64,000 nt of DNA. Origin: Pomphorhynchus laevis. Its lineage: Eukaryota > Acanthocephala > Palaeacanthocephala > Echinorhynchida > Pomphorhynchidae. The translations under genes were made by a program, and so were the position numbers. Shown one piece after another: positions 49,598 through 59,232 of the stretch. Below the pieces are notes generated by a model. The model made no database searches. It worked only from the letters and a program-made list of their open reading frames with translations, and was not told where the DNA came from. The stretch covers positions 1 through 64,000 of the forward strand of contig WNNJ02002500.1 of the NCBI GenBank assembly GCA_012934845.2. The letters are read 5' to 3'. Position 1 is the first letter of the stretch; each line of letters opens with the position of its first letter.

Positions 49598-51337
49598 ACT
49601 AAGACTCTCTGGCATACTTTTAACTCAATCCTGGCTCGTTCCTCTACGCCTTGCAACATCAATGCTAATGATTATTCGTCATTTCTCCAGACTAAAGTAT
49701 CCACGCTGCTCTCTCACACCCCGGTCTCCATCCTATTCCACTCTGCCCAGTCTACTATCATCCTTCCAGAACTCTTTCATCTTCTCCCTGTATCACCTAC
49801 AGAAGTATCATCTGTCCTCATGTCCTTGCCCAACAAAACCTCACCTGCCGATCTCCTGCCTACCCACATATTAAAATCTATATGCTCATCGATATCCCCA
49901 TTTCTCACAACCTTGTTTAACTCGTCCATCCGCAGTCGTATCTTCCCTTCACACTGGAAATCCGCAATCGTTCGTCCCCTCCTTAAGAAACAATCGCTCG
50001 ACCCCTCCCTTCCTTCTAGCTATCGCCCCATTTCACTACTCCCTACTCTTTCTAAGCTCTTAGAACGCCTCATCTTAATACAAATCAACGCTTATCTCTC
50101 CTCATCCAATCTGTACCCTCCTTTCCAATCCGCTTTCCGCTCTAATCACTCGACAGAAATCGCATGCATAAAAGTGTACAACGACTTACTCATTTCTCGA
50201 GACAAGGCTCTATATAGTGTTCTCATCTCCCTGGACCTCTCCTCCGCATTCGACATTGTCGACCACTCCGTCCTCTTTTCTCGCCTTCGTTATGATTACG
50301 GCTTTTCTTCCTCCTCCGTAGCTTGGTTCGCCTCATATCTATCCGACCGTTCCTTTCGCGTCTGTTCTAATTCATCATCCTCCCCTCCCATCCCTATTTT
50401 TTGCGGGGTTCCACAAGGTTCAGTCCTAGGTCCCCTGCTTTTCTCTCTTTTGCTTGGCGATCTCTCTCCATTTATCAAACCTTACTCCTTTAACGTCATG
50501 CAATACGCCGATGACATTCTAATCTATGCTCATGCACCCGCACATCGCATACACGATATCGCCATTTCTGCCTCCAACTGTCTCTCTTCTATCTACAAGC
50601 GTCTCTCCAATCTCCATCTCGTTCTAAACGCCGAAAAGTCCAAAATAATGTGGATCCTTCCCCGTAAACCAAGCATATCTCCTCCCATTGTATCTTTTGC
50701 CTCATCGATCATCCCTGTAGTCCACAATCTCACTTTCTTAGGCTTCCATTTCGATGATCACCTTTCCCTTAAACCCTTCGTCCGTGACAAGGTCCGCTCG
50801 TCTAACTTAATTCTTCGTGACATCCGCCGTATCCGCCCCCTTATCGACTTCCGTTCTTGTATGTCTCTTCTTTCATCGCTTCTTTTCCCTAAAATCGATT
50901 ACTGCCTTAGCCTTTTCGCCAATTCTCCAAAATCCATCATCCTACCCCTACAACGAATAATCAACACCGCCGTTCGAGTGCTCTTTCGCCTCCGTCGCTT
51001 CGACCACACATCCACATATTTTGCCCAACTCTCCTGGCCCACCATCCACATCCGCATCAAACTCCGCCTTCTTCTCATTACTTTTCGTCTCATCGCTGTC
51101 GGCTCCCCATCGTTCATCAACCTTCCTTTCTTAGACGATACTCGCCCCACCTCGCTATCGCTTCGTTCCTGTCATACCCTCTTACTCCACGTTCCTAATT
51201 ACTCCAACAACTACGGTCTCCGATCCTTCCTCGTCGCCACCTCACTCGCCTGGAATCAACTCCCTCTCGACGTCCGCCGCGCTCCCTCTTTTATCACATT
51301 CAAACACCTCCTCCGTTCACACCTTCTCGACGCCTGA
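49487..51337 (+). CDS. chimeric 616-residue reading frame: host ORF2 start fused to inserted LINE reverse transcriptase
   Basis: The first 37 residues (MQNIYTLLDPFQTFRSEQGC...) are the host element's ORF2 start, also seen at 51466. From TKTLWHTFNSILARSSTPCN on it is the inserted LINE. Reverse-transcriptase blocks are [56 protein letters not shown] (motif A), CGVPQGSVLGPLLFSLLLGD (motif B) and MQYADDILIYAH (motif C), then a complete C-terminus ending SHLLDA. Polymerase residues are intact but no endonuclease is present. The in-frame join is probably accidental. Confidence 0.75.
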   Translation: MQNIYTLLDPFQTFRSEQGCSSSTLCRTTYKLLLDFLTKTLWHTFNSILARSSTPCNINANDYSSFLQTKVSTLLSHTPVSILFHSAQSTIILPELFHLLPVSPTEVSSVLMSLPNKTSPADLLPTHILKSICSSISPFLTTLFNSSIRSRIFPSHWKSAIVRPLLKKQSLDPSLPSSYRPISLLPTLSKLLERLILIQINAYLSSSNLYPPFQSAFRSNHSTEIACIKVYNDLLISRDKALYSVLISLDLSSAFDIVDHSVLFSRLRYDYGFSSSSVAWFASYLSDRSFRVCSNSSSSPPIPIFCGVPQGSVLGPLLFSLLLGDLSPFIKPYSFNVMQYADDILIYAHAPAHRIHDIAISASNCLSSIYKRLSNLHLVLNAEKSKIMWILPRKPSISPPIVSFASSIIPVVHNLTFLGFHFDDHLSLKPFVRDKVRSSNLILRDIRRIRPLIDFRSCMSLLSSLLFPKIDYCLSLFANSPKSIILPLQRIINTAVRVLFRLRRFDHTSTYFAQLSWPTIHIRIKLRLLLITFRLIAVGSPSFINLPFLDDTRPTSLSLRSCHTLLLHVPNYSNNYGLRSFLVATSLAWNQLPLDVRRAPSFITFKHLLRSHLLDA

Positions 51338-51414
51338 TTCACAGTTTTGTTTTTGTTGTGGTCATGTAAGCGTGCGCTGGCACGCATTTGCCACGTTAAA
51401 ATAAATCTTTTTTT
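49598..51414 (+). mobile_element. 5'-truncated CT-rich CR1-related LINE with 162-bp target duplication
   Basis: Insert between two 162-bp direct repeats. It begins inside ORF2 upstream of the reverse transcriptase and ends with a hairpin GCGTGC-GCTG-GCACGC (51370-51385), AAAATAAATC and a run of T. Almost no divergence between the duplications (one base) indicates a recent event. Confidence 0.85.
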
Positions 51415-51576
51415 TAAAGCGAACGGTGAAAGTAATTTGATTATTAAAAATTTCCGAGTAGTGCGGTGCAGAATATATACACGCTTTTAGATCCGTTCCA
51501 AACCTTCAGAAGTGAGCAAGGATGCTCTTCGTCTACTCTGTGTCGCACCACCTATAAGCTCCTTCTAGATTTTTTA
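51415..51576 (+). repeat. 162-bp target-site duplication, right copy
   Basis: Partner of 49436-49597. The host element continues directly after it with TCCGAAAAATTATACCTCCG. Confidence 0.85.
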
Positions 51577-52446
51577 TCCGAAAAATTATACCTCCGTTAC
51601 TACCGGGTTGTTTCCGACGTAGTTCAGTCTACGAACATCTACCCCAATTTGCGCATACTTTACACAAACATACTTAGCATTTACCATAAATTTGATGAAT
51701 TGACGGTGCGTTTGTCGAAGACGCGTTACGATATAATAGCTCTCACTGAGACCTGGCTAAGTATAGACATACTTGATTCTGAAATAAGTATCGAGGGATA
51801 TACTCTCATTCGTGGGGATAGACAATGCCGCAGGGGTGGTGTTGCTCTTTATTTAAGAGACTCATTATCTGTAAAAATAGTCGAATCTAGTAATTCTTCG
51901 TCTGAATGTGATTATTTGTGGGTATCTATTAACCCAGGAATTAGGAACCTAACGTTCGGTATATTTTACCGACCTCCGTGTTCGTCAACTGCATCTATTC
52001 AATCCTTTCTGCTTAGTCATGTTAAAATGTCTAAAGAGGGAGATTTGGTTATCGTAGGAGACTTTAATATGCCAAAAGTAAACTGGAAGGATTATGTTCC
52101 CATTAGTGAATGTGATCATGGTTCTTGTGAACACTTAGAAGTTTTTAATACTTTAAACTTATTTCAGCATGTCCATAAGCATACGCGATATAGAAAGGAT
52201 AAGTCTACTTTGCTCGACATTTGTCTTACTGTCAAAAAGAATGCTATTGGGAATATTAAGTACGGTCCTCCAATCTGTTCAAGTGATCATGCAACCATCG
52301 ATTTTCTTATTAACCTTGATCTCAAGGTATCTTCTAATTGTAATAAATTTCCTAATTTCAAGAAAGCCGATTATTCCAGTATTATAACTCATCTCTCAAA
52401 TATTCAATGGTCCAACCCTTATATTTTAGGAATACAGCCAACGTGA
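51466..52446 (+). pseudogene. host CR1-like ORF2, endonuclease part
   Basis: Starts MQNIYTLLDPFQTFRSEQGC and continues RILYTNILSIYHKFDELTVR (Asn of the catalytic set), IALTETWLSIDILDSEISIE (Glu), GIFYRPPCSS, IVGDFNMPKVNW (Asp), STLLDICLTVKKN and CSSDHATIDF (Asp-His). Ends at residue 326 where a local duplication begins. The reverse transcriptase is missing. Confidence 0.78.
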
Positions 52447-52592
52447 AAGCCGATTGACAGCCAACGAGAAAGCCGATTGACAGCCAACGATTGAAAGCCA
52501 ACGTGAAAGCAACAAGAAAGCCGATTATTCCAGTATTATAACTCTTCTATCAAATATTCAATAGTCCAACCCTTATATTTTAGGAATACAGC
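52362..52592. repeat. local duplication with AGCCAACG repeats at the broken end of the host ORF2
   Basis: 52362-52442 (from AAGAAAGCCGATTATTCCAG) recurs at about 52509-52592. Between them are short tandem pieces built on AGCCAACGTGAAAGCCGATT. This pattern suggests slippage or repair with short repeats. Confidence 0.65.
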
Positions 52593-52623
52593 CAAAAAAA
52601 TATTGGTTATGAAAGTTCTTACA

Positions 52624-52863
52624 ATTATTCCTGTCAGTTCCAGATTATTCCTGTCAGTTCCAGATTATTCCTGTCAGTTCCAGATTATTCCTGTCAGTTC
52701 CAGATTATTCCTGTCAGTTCCAGATTATTCCTGTCAGTTCCAGATTATTCCTGTCAGTTCCAGATTATTCCTGTCAGTTCCAGATTATTCCTGTCAGTTC
52801 CAGATTATTCCTGTCAGTTCCAGATTATTCCTGTCAGTTCCAGATTATTCCTGTCAGTTTCCG
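52624..52863. repeat. 20-bp minisatellite, 12 units
   Basis: Unit ATTATTCCTGTCAGTTCCAG repeated with almost no variation; the last unit is altered. Translates as a 20-residue repeat over three units, which is incidental. Confidence 0.9.
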
Positions 52864-52939
52864 CTCGCTACGCTCGCGGATTGAGCTCAATCTATCGATA
52901 AAAGGTCATACCTAAAAAAGCGCGATCTCAGATCCCTGT

Positions 52940-54306
52940 TCATGATCAAGAATCTTCCACATCGGAATGCAATGATGGTTATACCAGCTTTGAAGTTGGA
53001 TGTGATTCCAAAGATTGTGATGTATGGACATTTGCTCGTGTTAAAATATCCGACCACTCTGTGTATAAACGTAAACATTTCACTTGCGGTTTTTGTACAT
53101 CAGTACGACTACTACAGTTATCTTGCTCCTCTACTCCTGTATCACACACGACCACTCAAACCAATGCTGTTTTAGATGTTTCCCTCGCATCAACACCTGA
53201 CTTCGCATCTTATAATCCCATTATTGAACCTACTCTCTCACACACTCCTCGTTCAACTACGTACAAAACTTCCATTAATCTTTCTCATTCTAACAATGCT
53301 AACGGTAAAGCTTTTCATCTCGTACCTCCTCTTTCCTATTCCTCCCCCAATCTAAATAAATCTCAAACTTCTTTATTCTCTTCACGTACTTCTTACTCGA
53401 CCTCCCCCGTATCACTTCTCAATAATTTACATCCCTCCATCAAAATCATTTCCGGTAACATTTCCGATTAAGTGATTCAACACTCCATTCCTGTCAATCA
53501 TGCCCCAACCTATCTTAATTCTCCTTACTCTACCTCCCACGTAACACTTCCAAATAATTTACATCCTTCATTTAAAATCATCTCCAGTCATATCTCTGAT
53601 CAATCGATTCTACACCCCGCTCCTGTCACACTTGCTCCAATCAATATTAATTCTTTATCAAGCACCCCTGTAATTTCCACTGCTATCTGCTCATCTGCCT
53701 CGACTCCTACCAGCTCTGTCCGTCCACCACTTCCATAAATCGTTTTCCTTCGCGCGATCGCTGTATAATCATATCAAACTTAAAGCTTTCCGAATCTGCT
53801 TCTCCACAATCTCGCCTCGATAATGATGTATTTGCTTTCAGGTCTACCTAGCCACAATTCTTCCTGATGATAACCCATCCATCTTCAATATTATCGATCC
53901 TGTATCCTTTATTCGTTTAAACAAATCCACTAAATCCAATCATCTCAGTACTCCACTCTTAAAAATCGTTTTCCGACATAGTTCACATGCCTCTTCGGTA
54001 CTCTCCCAACGTTTTAAACTTCTTACCACTTAATCTACTTGCCGTATCTTTCCTGACCGCTCCCCTTCTGATATTGCCCAGCTCAATTTAGCTCGCATTG
54101 AGAAACATCGACGTGAAACAAACGGCGAGTCATCCTTATCTATACGTCAAATCAACGGAAATTTTCACGTACACACAAGGCCAAAAATTCGATGGCGTTC
54201 CATCTCTCTCCCTTGTCTTCTTCGCTAGTCAATCTCGCTCCTAAGCATACTTTTCGTCTTAGTCTATTCAACACTCGCTCCATTCTTCATAAAGCTGATA
54301 TGCTTC
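52940..54306 (+). pseudogene. ORF1 and ORF2 start of an older CT-rich LINE
   Basis: About 52945-53130 encodes a PHD-like finger: EVGCDSKDCDVWTFARVKIS then KRKHFTCGFCTS. A Ser/Thr/Pro-rich region follows to 53738 with one stop at 53469 and an internal duplication (NNLHPSxKIIS twice). In shifting frames to about 54170 come FRHSSHASSVLSQRFKLL and SPSDIAQLNLARIEKHRRET, an RNA-binding-like C-terminal domain. At 54240-54306 ORF2 starts: FRLSLFNTRSILHKADMLLD. It is cut there by the CR1-like insertion and resumes at 59103. Confidence 0.65.
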
Positions 54307-54314
54307 TCGATATT
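54307..54314. repeat. target-site duplication TCGATATT, left
   Basis: Same 8 bp at 59095-59102. Removing one copy and the insert restores the host frame MLLDILCITESW. Confidence 0.75.
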
Positions 54315-54390
54315 ATTATTATTATACATTCAACAACATACGAGCATTAGCTCAAATAGCTGGCTCACAATAAGTTCGTAAATAAATTAA

Positions 54391-57357
54391 TTAGTTTTTA
54401 AAATAAGGAAATGCAACACGAAACATTGCTTGATCCATTCGTAGTCTTCTTTTAAAAGCACTAAGTGAACTGCATCCAACGGTGTCTGCATCAAGGTTGT
54501 TCCACAGCTCAACAATTCTTCTATCAAATTGCATCGCGCCCAATTTCTGTACTCTGTTTCTTCGAATAGTTAAAGAATGACCGCGAAGAACATTTGAACA
54601 ACGTAGTTGAACCCTACTCCGAAGAGGGTGATGAGGACGTTGGAATAAATGCCAAACAAGGCACATATCCATGTACCGACGGGTCCATGTGACGGTCTCA
54701 AGTCCTAATGATCTCAGTCTGTCTTCATAAGGCAGCGACGCCAACGTTGGTGCTAGCTTTGTTGCCCTGCGAAGTACCCTCTCTGATTTCTTATGTTCAT
54801 GCACAGTACGTGGGTATACAACCGGAGCTGCATATAAAAGTCTACTCAATACATGTGCTAAAATCAGAGGCCGAAGAGCAGTCGGATTAACGCGAACAAA
54901 CGCGCGTCGAATCATACCTATCATTTTATTGGAGTTGGCACAAGCTTGATCAGTGTGCTTTTTGGTTGATAAATTAGAGGTAACCCATACTCCTAAATCT
55001 TTGTAACTATCGACACTTTCCACAATACAGTCCTTATATGTGTAACACGCTGATGTTAGTTGCTTGCGAGCATTACCAATAATACGCATGTGTTTGCATT
55101 TCGAAACATTTATCACAAGCTTGTTTAACGCCGCCCACAACTCCAAATTATCTATGTCAGTTTGCAAATTATCAACATCCTCACATGAATGAATGGGCCG
55201 CCATATTTTTAAGTCATCTGCATACAAACATGATCGAGAGCGAATGCACCCAGGCAAATCGTTAACATAAATGGTGAATAAAAGCGGACCCAAAACTGAA
55301 CCTTGAGGTACTCCAATATGACATTCTCTAGACACAGACAATGACCAATCGACAAGTACTCGAAAGCAACGATCACGAAGAAATTCTCTAATCCAATCAA
55401 CTATTATGTTTGGGAGTCCAGTATTGACAAGTTTCTGAAGAAGTAGACCATGATCTACTCTATCAAAAGCTTTAGAAAAGTCGAAGAATATAATGTCTGT
55501 ATCGATATAATGTGTCTTATTCGCTGTCCAATCAAGATGAGCATCAAGCAAATTTGAAACAGTTGAATAACCCTCCCGAAATCCGTGCTGATTAGGGACT
55601 AAAATTTTTCCTACACGAAAAAACTCAACCATGTAGCGATGCACAAACCTCTCCAACACTCTACAGCAAATGCAGGTAATGCTCACCGGCCTATAATTCT
55701 CGACGGAAGAGCGATCTCCCTTCTTGAAGTAGGGAAGAACAATTGACTGCTTCCACACATTAGGAAGAGATCTTTCCAAGATTGACTGGCGAAAAATTGC
55801 ACAGAGAGGAACGCAAATTGAGCCTGCTAATCTGCGCAGATAAACAGAAGGTAGTAAGTCACAACCTCTTGAATTATTTGCTTTTAGACGGCGTAATTCG
55901 GAATAGACTTTAGCTGGCGTTATCAAATTGTCAAGGTCCAACTCAAGACACGTGTCAGAGTAAGTGTTCAGCACACTAGATTCCATACAAAAAGTTTGAT
56001 GTTCATTTGCGGGCTCTACTGAAGTGCAATAGTGTGCCGCAAACTCTTCAGCTAGGTCATTCGCAGAAATGTCATAGAAGTAGTGACAAATCGAAGAATC
56101 AACAGCTCCCCTGCTTGATAGGTACTGAAAAAGGACCTTTAAATCGTATTTACACTTGTTAGCTAATGCATTCTCAAATGCACACCGCTTCTTTCTCTTC
56201 AATGAATTGAATAAATTTCTTGCCTGTTTAAAAACATCATAACTACACTCCCCAACTTTGTAGCGATTGAAGATCAAATTACGAGTCCTCAATGCTGAAC
56301 GTAACTCAGAATCGAACCAGGGAGAATCTTTTCGACGTGTCCTGCTTCTAAGTGGAGAGAATAAAATAAGCAGCGACTCTAAGGTTCTCTGAAAGTAATT
56401 CCACGCGCCGTGTACTCCAACAACAGCGGGATCTGGCCAGGTAACTGTTGAAAGTATTGACTTAATTGCACCTGTGTTGGTTTTGAAAGCATTAACCACT
56501 TGATTTTCACGCGGACCTCGAGTATCTTCTTGAAACCTTAACCTAATGATCAATACGCAATGATCAGACATACCGATCGGGGCATCATAACGGATAGCGT
56601 TAATAATCTCACTGTTCGAAGATAAACATACATCTAATAGAGATCTACTGTCACTAGCAAAACGAGTGTAATTTTGAACATGCTGAGTTAAACCACAATA
56701 GATGATACACTCCAGAAGGTCATAGGAAGCATGGTCACAAGTAGGAAAAGCCGTATACGAATTCCAATCAACCGAAGGCATATTCAAGTCACCAAGTATT
56801 AAAACATAGGAGGTACCTTTAGAATAAAGTTCTACTTCCCCAATCAGTTTATCTGTGGCGGCCAAGGGTGAACGATATACTACCCCCAGAACAAGCGGAG
56901 CGGTATGCATGAATTTTACCCGACACCACAAACTTTCGACTTTATTAGAAGAAGAAGTGCTAAGAATAGTTACTTTCACATCGTTGCTCACATAAAGAAT
57001 AACACCTCCACCTCTTCCACTTTTACGATCACTGCGGAAAACCAGATAACCAGGGATGGAGACTTCATTATCAATAATATCACTATATAGCCATGATTCT
57101 GTGATAGCGAGTAATTTAGGACGAATTAACTGAACTCTATATCTCAGTTCATCTATCTTCGATATAAGACTGCGAACATTACCATGGAGTATTTCACAAT
57201 GCCCCAACATACCTCTGGGAGTATTCCTATCACCCCTTACACATCCAAATAACCCGGACGCTAAACCATTTAGACTCTGATAGGCAGAGTAGACGAGCCC
57301 GTTTCGATTACAGAATGCACGCGAGGCGACATGACTAGTGGGCTCCAACTCAGCCAA
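54391..57357 (-). CDS. CR1-like LINE ORF2: AP endonuclease and reverse transcriptase, intact
   Basis: 988 residues. Endonuclease roughly 50-285: LHGNVRSLISKIDELR (Asn), LLAITESWLYSDI near 87 (Glu), GVVYRSPL, LILGDLNMPSVDW near 189 (Asp), SRSLLDVCLSSN and IGMSDHCVLIIRLR near 264 (Asp-His). Reverse transcriptase about 530-800: SIVLPYFKKGDRSSVENYRP, IIFFDFSKAFDRVDHGLL (motif A), HIGVPQGSVLGPLLFTIYVN (motif B), SCLYADDLKIW near 714 (motif C). The C-terminus has LTIRRNRVQKLGAMQFDRRI then VELWNNLD. The protein nicks target DNA and reverse-transcribes its own RNA. Its start overlaps the end of ORF1 by 88 bp in another frame. Confidence 0.92.
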   Translation of the reverse strand: MAELEPTSHVASRAFCNRNGLVYSAYQSLNGLASGLFGCVRGDRNTPRGMLGHCEILHGNVRSLISKIDELRYRVQLIRPKLLAITESWLYSDIIDNEVSIPGYLVFRSDRKSGRGGGVILYVSNDVKVTILSTSSSNKVESLWCRVKFMHTAPLVLGVVYRSPLAATDKLIGEVELYSKGTSYVLILGDLNMPSVDWNSYTAFPTCDHASYDLLECIIYCGLTQHVQNYTRFASDSRSLLDVCLSSNSEIINAIRYDAPIGMSDHCVLIIRLRFQEDTRGPRENQVVNAFKTNTGAIKSILSTVTWPDPAVVGVHGAWNYFQRTLESLLILFSPLRSRTRRKDSPWFDSELRSALRTRNLIFNRYKVGECSYDVFKQARNLFNSLKRKKRCAFENALANKCKYDLKVLFQYLSSRGAVDSSICHYFYDISANDLAEEFAAHYCTSVEPANEHQTFCMESSVLNTYSDTCLELDLDNLITPAKVYSELRRLKANNSRGCDLLPSVYLRRLAGSICVPLCAIFRQSILERSLPNVWKQSIVLPYFKKGDRSSVENYRPVSITCICCRVLERFVHRYMVEFFRVGKILVPNQHGFREGYSTVSNLLDAHLDWTANKTHYIDTDIIFFDFSKAFDRVDHGLLLQKLVNTGLPNIIVDWIREFLRDRCFRVLVDWSLSVSRECHIGVPQGSVLGPLLFTIYVNDLPGCIRSRSCLYADDLKIWRPIHSCEDVDNLQTDIDNLELWAALNKLVINVSKCKHMRIIGNARKQLTSACYTYKDCIVESVDSYKDLGVWVTSNLSTKKHTDQACANSNKMIGMIRRAFVRVNPTALRPLILAHVLSRLLYAAPVVYPRTVHEHKKSERVLRRATKLAPTLASLPYEDRLRSLGLETVTWTRRYMDMCLVWHLFQRPHHPLRSRVQLRCSNVLRGHSLTIRRNRVQKLGAMQFDRRIVELWNNLDADTVGCSSLSAFKRRLRMDQAMFRVAFPYFKN

Positions 57358-58733
57358 GTGCGTCGCTTCACAATCTGAAAATTTTTCACATAGAGATTTG
57401 TTTCTCCTTTAGCAACACGAGATGATAGTTCTTTTTTAACCTTCGATAATTTTTTTCGTTCTGATACATCAAGATCTTTCAGCAGTCGAATATTAGACCC
57501 TTTGAGACGGAACGAGTTTCTCAACATTAAGGTAGCATGAAGTTGGTTATGGAAGACAGCTTTGAGTAGTCGGGGTTTACTATTTAAAGCATTACGCTTA
57601 CCTAGACGGAAAAGAGCGATAAGTTTAACTTTTTGGACTGTCTCGATGTCACAGGAGCCAAGTACATGTGCCAGAATAGACCTCAAACTCTGAATGTCGT
57701 CATTCAGTCGTGCTTGCGCATTCTCGAAGATAGACTCGGGCACATTAGCTAGAATAACTGAGCAACCTCTATTATATATCCGCTTATTTGAGATCACCCT
57801 ATCGAGACCATCACAGGACACAGCAGATTGTGTATCTGTACATGCACGTAAGCTGGGTATTTGAGTATCCGTTTTAACAATATTCCGCAAGCTAGATAAG
57901 TCTGTCTGGGTATGTGAATCATGAGACTCTAAAGAACTTGATGGTGACATCAAGGTGACGTGTGCGTTGCCCGAGGAAACGCCCTGACCATCTTTGTTTG
58001 AGATATTACGAAATGTCGCATTGTGAGCATTCGGCATCTTCGGTGTATCACTTTGTAAAATCGCTTCATCAGACAGAATATATTTCGAGACTTCGTCATA
58101 CGGTCTTGACACTGAATTTGGAGTTGAATAGGAAGAACGCAAATATCCCCGCTTCCAAATACGGGATGCTACAGGTCCATTGCTGCCTACATAAGCTCCA
58201 GTTGTCCGAGTTCGGTTGTCAATATGTAAAGAAAGATCGGCAGAAGGACGATCAACGACAACGCATGTAGTCATATCGTTCGTAGTCTGTGATACTTTAG
58301 GGACTGTATTATCAGCAATTTGTTGCAATTTGCGATCGCTTGTATTCTCATCAAGGGGAATAACGCAGGCAGTCGTATCATCACCAACCCGCGCATCCAC
58401 AGGAACTACATTTTTAAAAGGATGTTGAGCTTTGGAAGAGGATATTTTATCGTCCATGAGAACGGTTCGACTTAGAGATTGATTATGTGCTTCTTCAAAT
58501 TCGACCAAACGTCTTCTCAAAATATTAAGCTCCTTCACAGCACAAAAGCCACATAAATAAGCATCATCGGAATTCTTTTTTAACTTGCTCATACAAATAG
58601 TGGTCCAGGTGTCACACAAATCGTTCGAACACTGGACTTGGACAGATGTACACTCATCAATTATGCTTGCGTTTAGAGATACGGTGTTTACATTTGACTT
58701 CTTAGCTTTAAGCTTCGATGTTTTTCGTGTCAT
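57270..58733 (-). CDS. CR1-like LINE ORF1 with PHD-like finger, intact
   Basis: 487 residues. A PHD/zinc-finger-like block at about 33-69 (VQCSNDLCDTWTTICMSKLK...YLCGFC), a short coiled-coil stretch ELNILRRRLVEFEEAH, a long Ser/Thr-rich middle, and a C-terminal domain from about 330: GCSVILANVPESIFENAQAR, KVKLIALFRLGKRN, SKPRLLKAVFHNQLHATLML and ETNLYVKNFQIVKRR. CR1 ORF1 proteins bind nucleic acid and accompany the RNA. The last 88 bp overlap the ORF2 start. Confidence 0.88.
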   Translation of the reverse strand: MTRKTSKLKAKKSNVNTVSLNASIIDECTSVQVQCSNDLCDTWTTICMSKLKKNSDDAYLCGFCAVKELNILRRRLVEFEEAHNQSLSRTVLMDDKISSSKAQHPFKNVVPVDARVGDDTTACVIPLDENTSDRKLQQIADNTVPKVSQTTNDMTTCVVVDRPSADLSLHIDNRTRTTGAYVGSNGPVASRIWKRGYLRSSYSTPNSVSRPYDEVSKYILSDEAILQSDTPKMPNAHNATFRNISNKDGQGVSSGNAHVTLMSPSSSLESHDSHTQTDLSSLRNIVKTDTQIPSLRACTDTQSAVSCDGLDRVISNKRIYNRGCSVILANVPESIFENAQARLNDDIQSLRSILAHVLGSCDIETVQKVKLIALFRLGKRNALNSKPRLLKAVFHNQLHATLMLRNSFRLKGSNIRLLKDLDVSERKKLSKVKKELSSRVAKGETNLYVKNFQIVKRRTWLSWSPLVMSPRVHSVIETGSSTLPIRV

Positions 58734-58876
58734 TATGTGTTTTGTTCCGCTGGCAAGTTGTTTTGTAAATGTATGTTTATATATTGTGTGTTTAAGCTGT
58801 TTAAATTTTTTGTTCTAGTTGTTCTTTTTGTTTAAGTTGTTTAGAAATTATCTTGAACACTTATAACTTCTTCTTG

Positions 58877-59040
58877 ATAATCGTTCTTCTATAATCGTTC
58901 TTCTATAATCGTTCTTCTATAATCGTTCTTCTATAATCGTTCTTCTATAATCGTTCTTCTATAATCGTTCTTCTATAATCGTTCTTCTATAATCGTTCTT
59001 CTATAATCGTTCTTCTATAATCGTTCTTCTATAATCGTTC
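58877..59040 (-). repeat. 14-bp tandem array in the LINE 5' untranslated region
   Basis: Unit ATAATCGTTCTTCT (plus strand), eleven full units and a partial one, nearly invariant. It lies about 145 bp upstream of ORF1 and inside the target-site duplications, so it belongs to the element. Repeats in this place can act as promoter units in other LINEs; that role is inferred. Confidence 0.8.
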
Positions 59041-59094
59041 TTTGTAATTTGCTAAAACAGTTTTAAATTTTCTTTATCTTCTATCAATTATCTA

Positions 59095-59102
59095 TCGATA
59101 TT
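59095..59102. repeat. target-site duplication TCGATATT, right
   Basis: Partner of 54307-54314. The host ORF2 resumes with CTCTGCATTACCGAATCC (LCITES). Confidence 0.75.
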
Positions 59103-59232
59103 CTCTGCATTACCGAATCCTGGCACTCTGACTCTGACGATCTTGCTATTCGTCGTCTATGTCGCTCTGGTCGTTCTCTAGTTGAATCAGCTCGTCAAAT
59201 TGCATCTCATACATCTACTGCTTCTAACCATT
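59103..59232 (+). pseudogene. older CT-rich LINE, endonuclease piece 2
   Basis: ILCITESWHSDSDDLAIRRL then CRSGRSLVESARQIASHTST. Continues the frame left at 54306. The catalytic Glu block ITESW is kept. Interrupted at about 59232 by the next insertion. Confidence 0.7.

Larger units (their letters stand above)
54315..59094 (-). mobile_element. full-length CR1-like LINE with both reading frames open
   Basis: 4.78 kb between 8-bp target duplications, minus strand. From 59094 leftward: a 5' untranslated region with a 14-bp tandem array, ORF1 (58733-57270), ORF2 (57357-54391) and a 76-bp 3' untranslated region ending in an (ATA/ATT)n microsatellite at 54310-54330. Both ORFs are uninterrupted and all catalytic motifs are present, so it is potentially autonomous. 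Confidence 0.9.

Noticed and set aside
50899-51150. Arg-rich open frames antisense to the CT-rich LINE (also at 59458-59679 and 61879-62130)
   Set aside because: They are mirror frames of the conserved reverse-transcriptase coding strand, repeated wherever that element occurs.
52603-52884. Repetitive protein of IIPVSSRLFLSVPDYSCQFQ units
   Set aside because: Product of a 20-bp minisatellite read in three frames; no sign of a gene.
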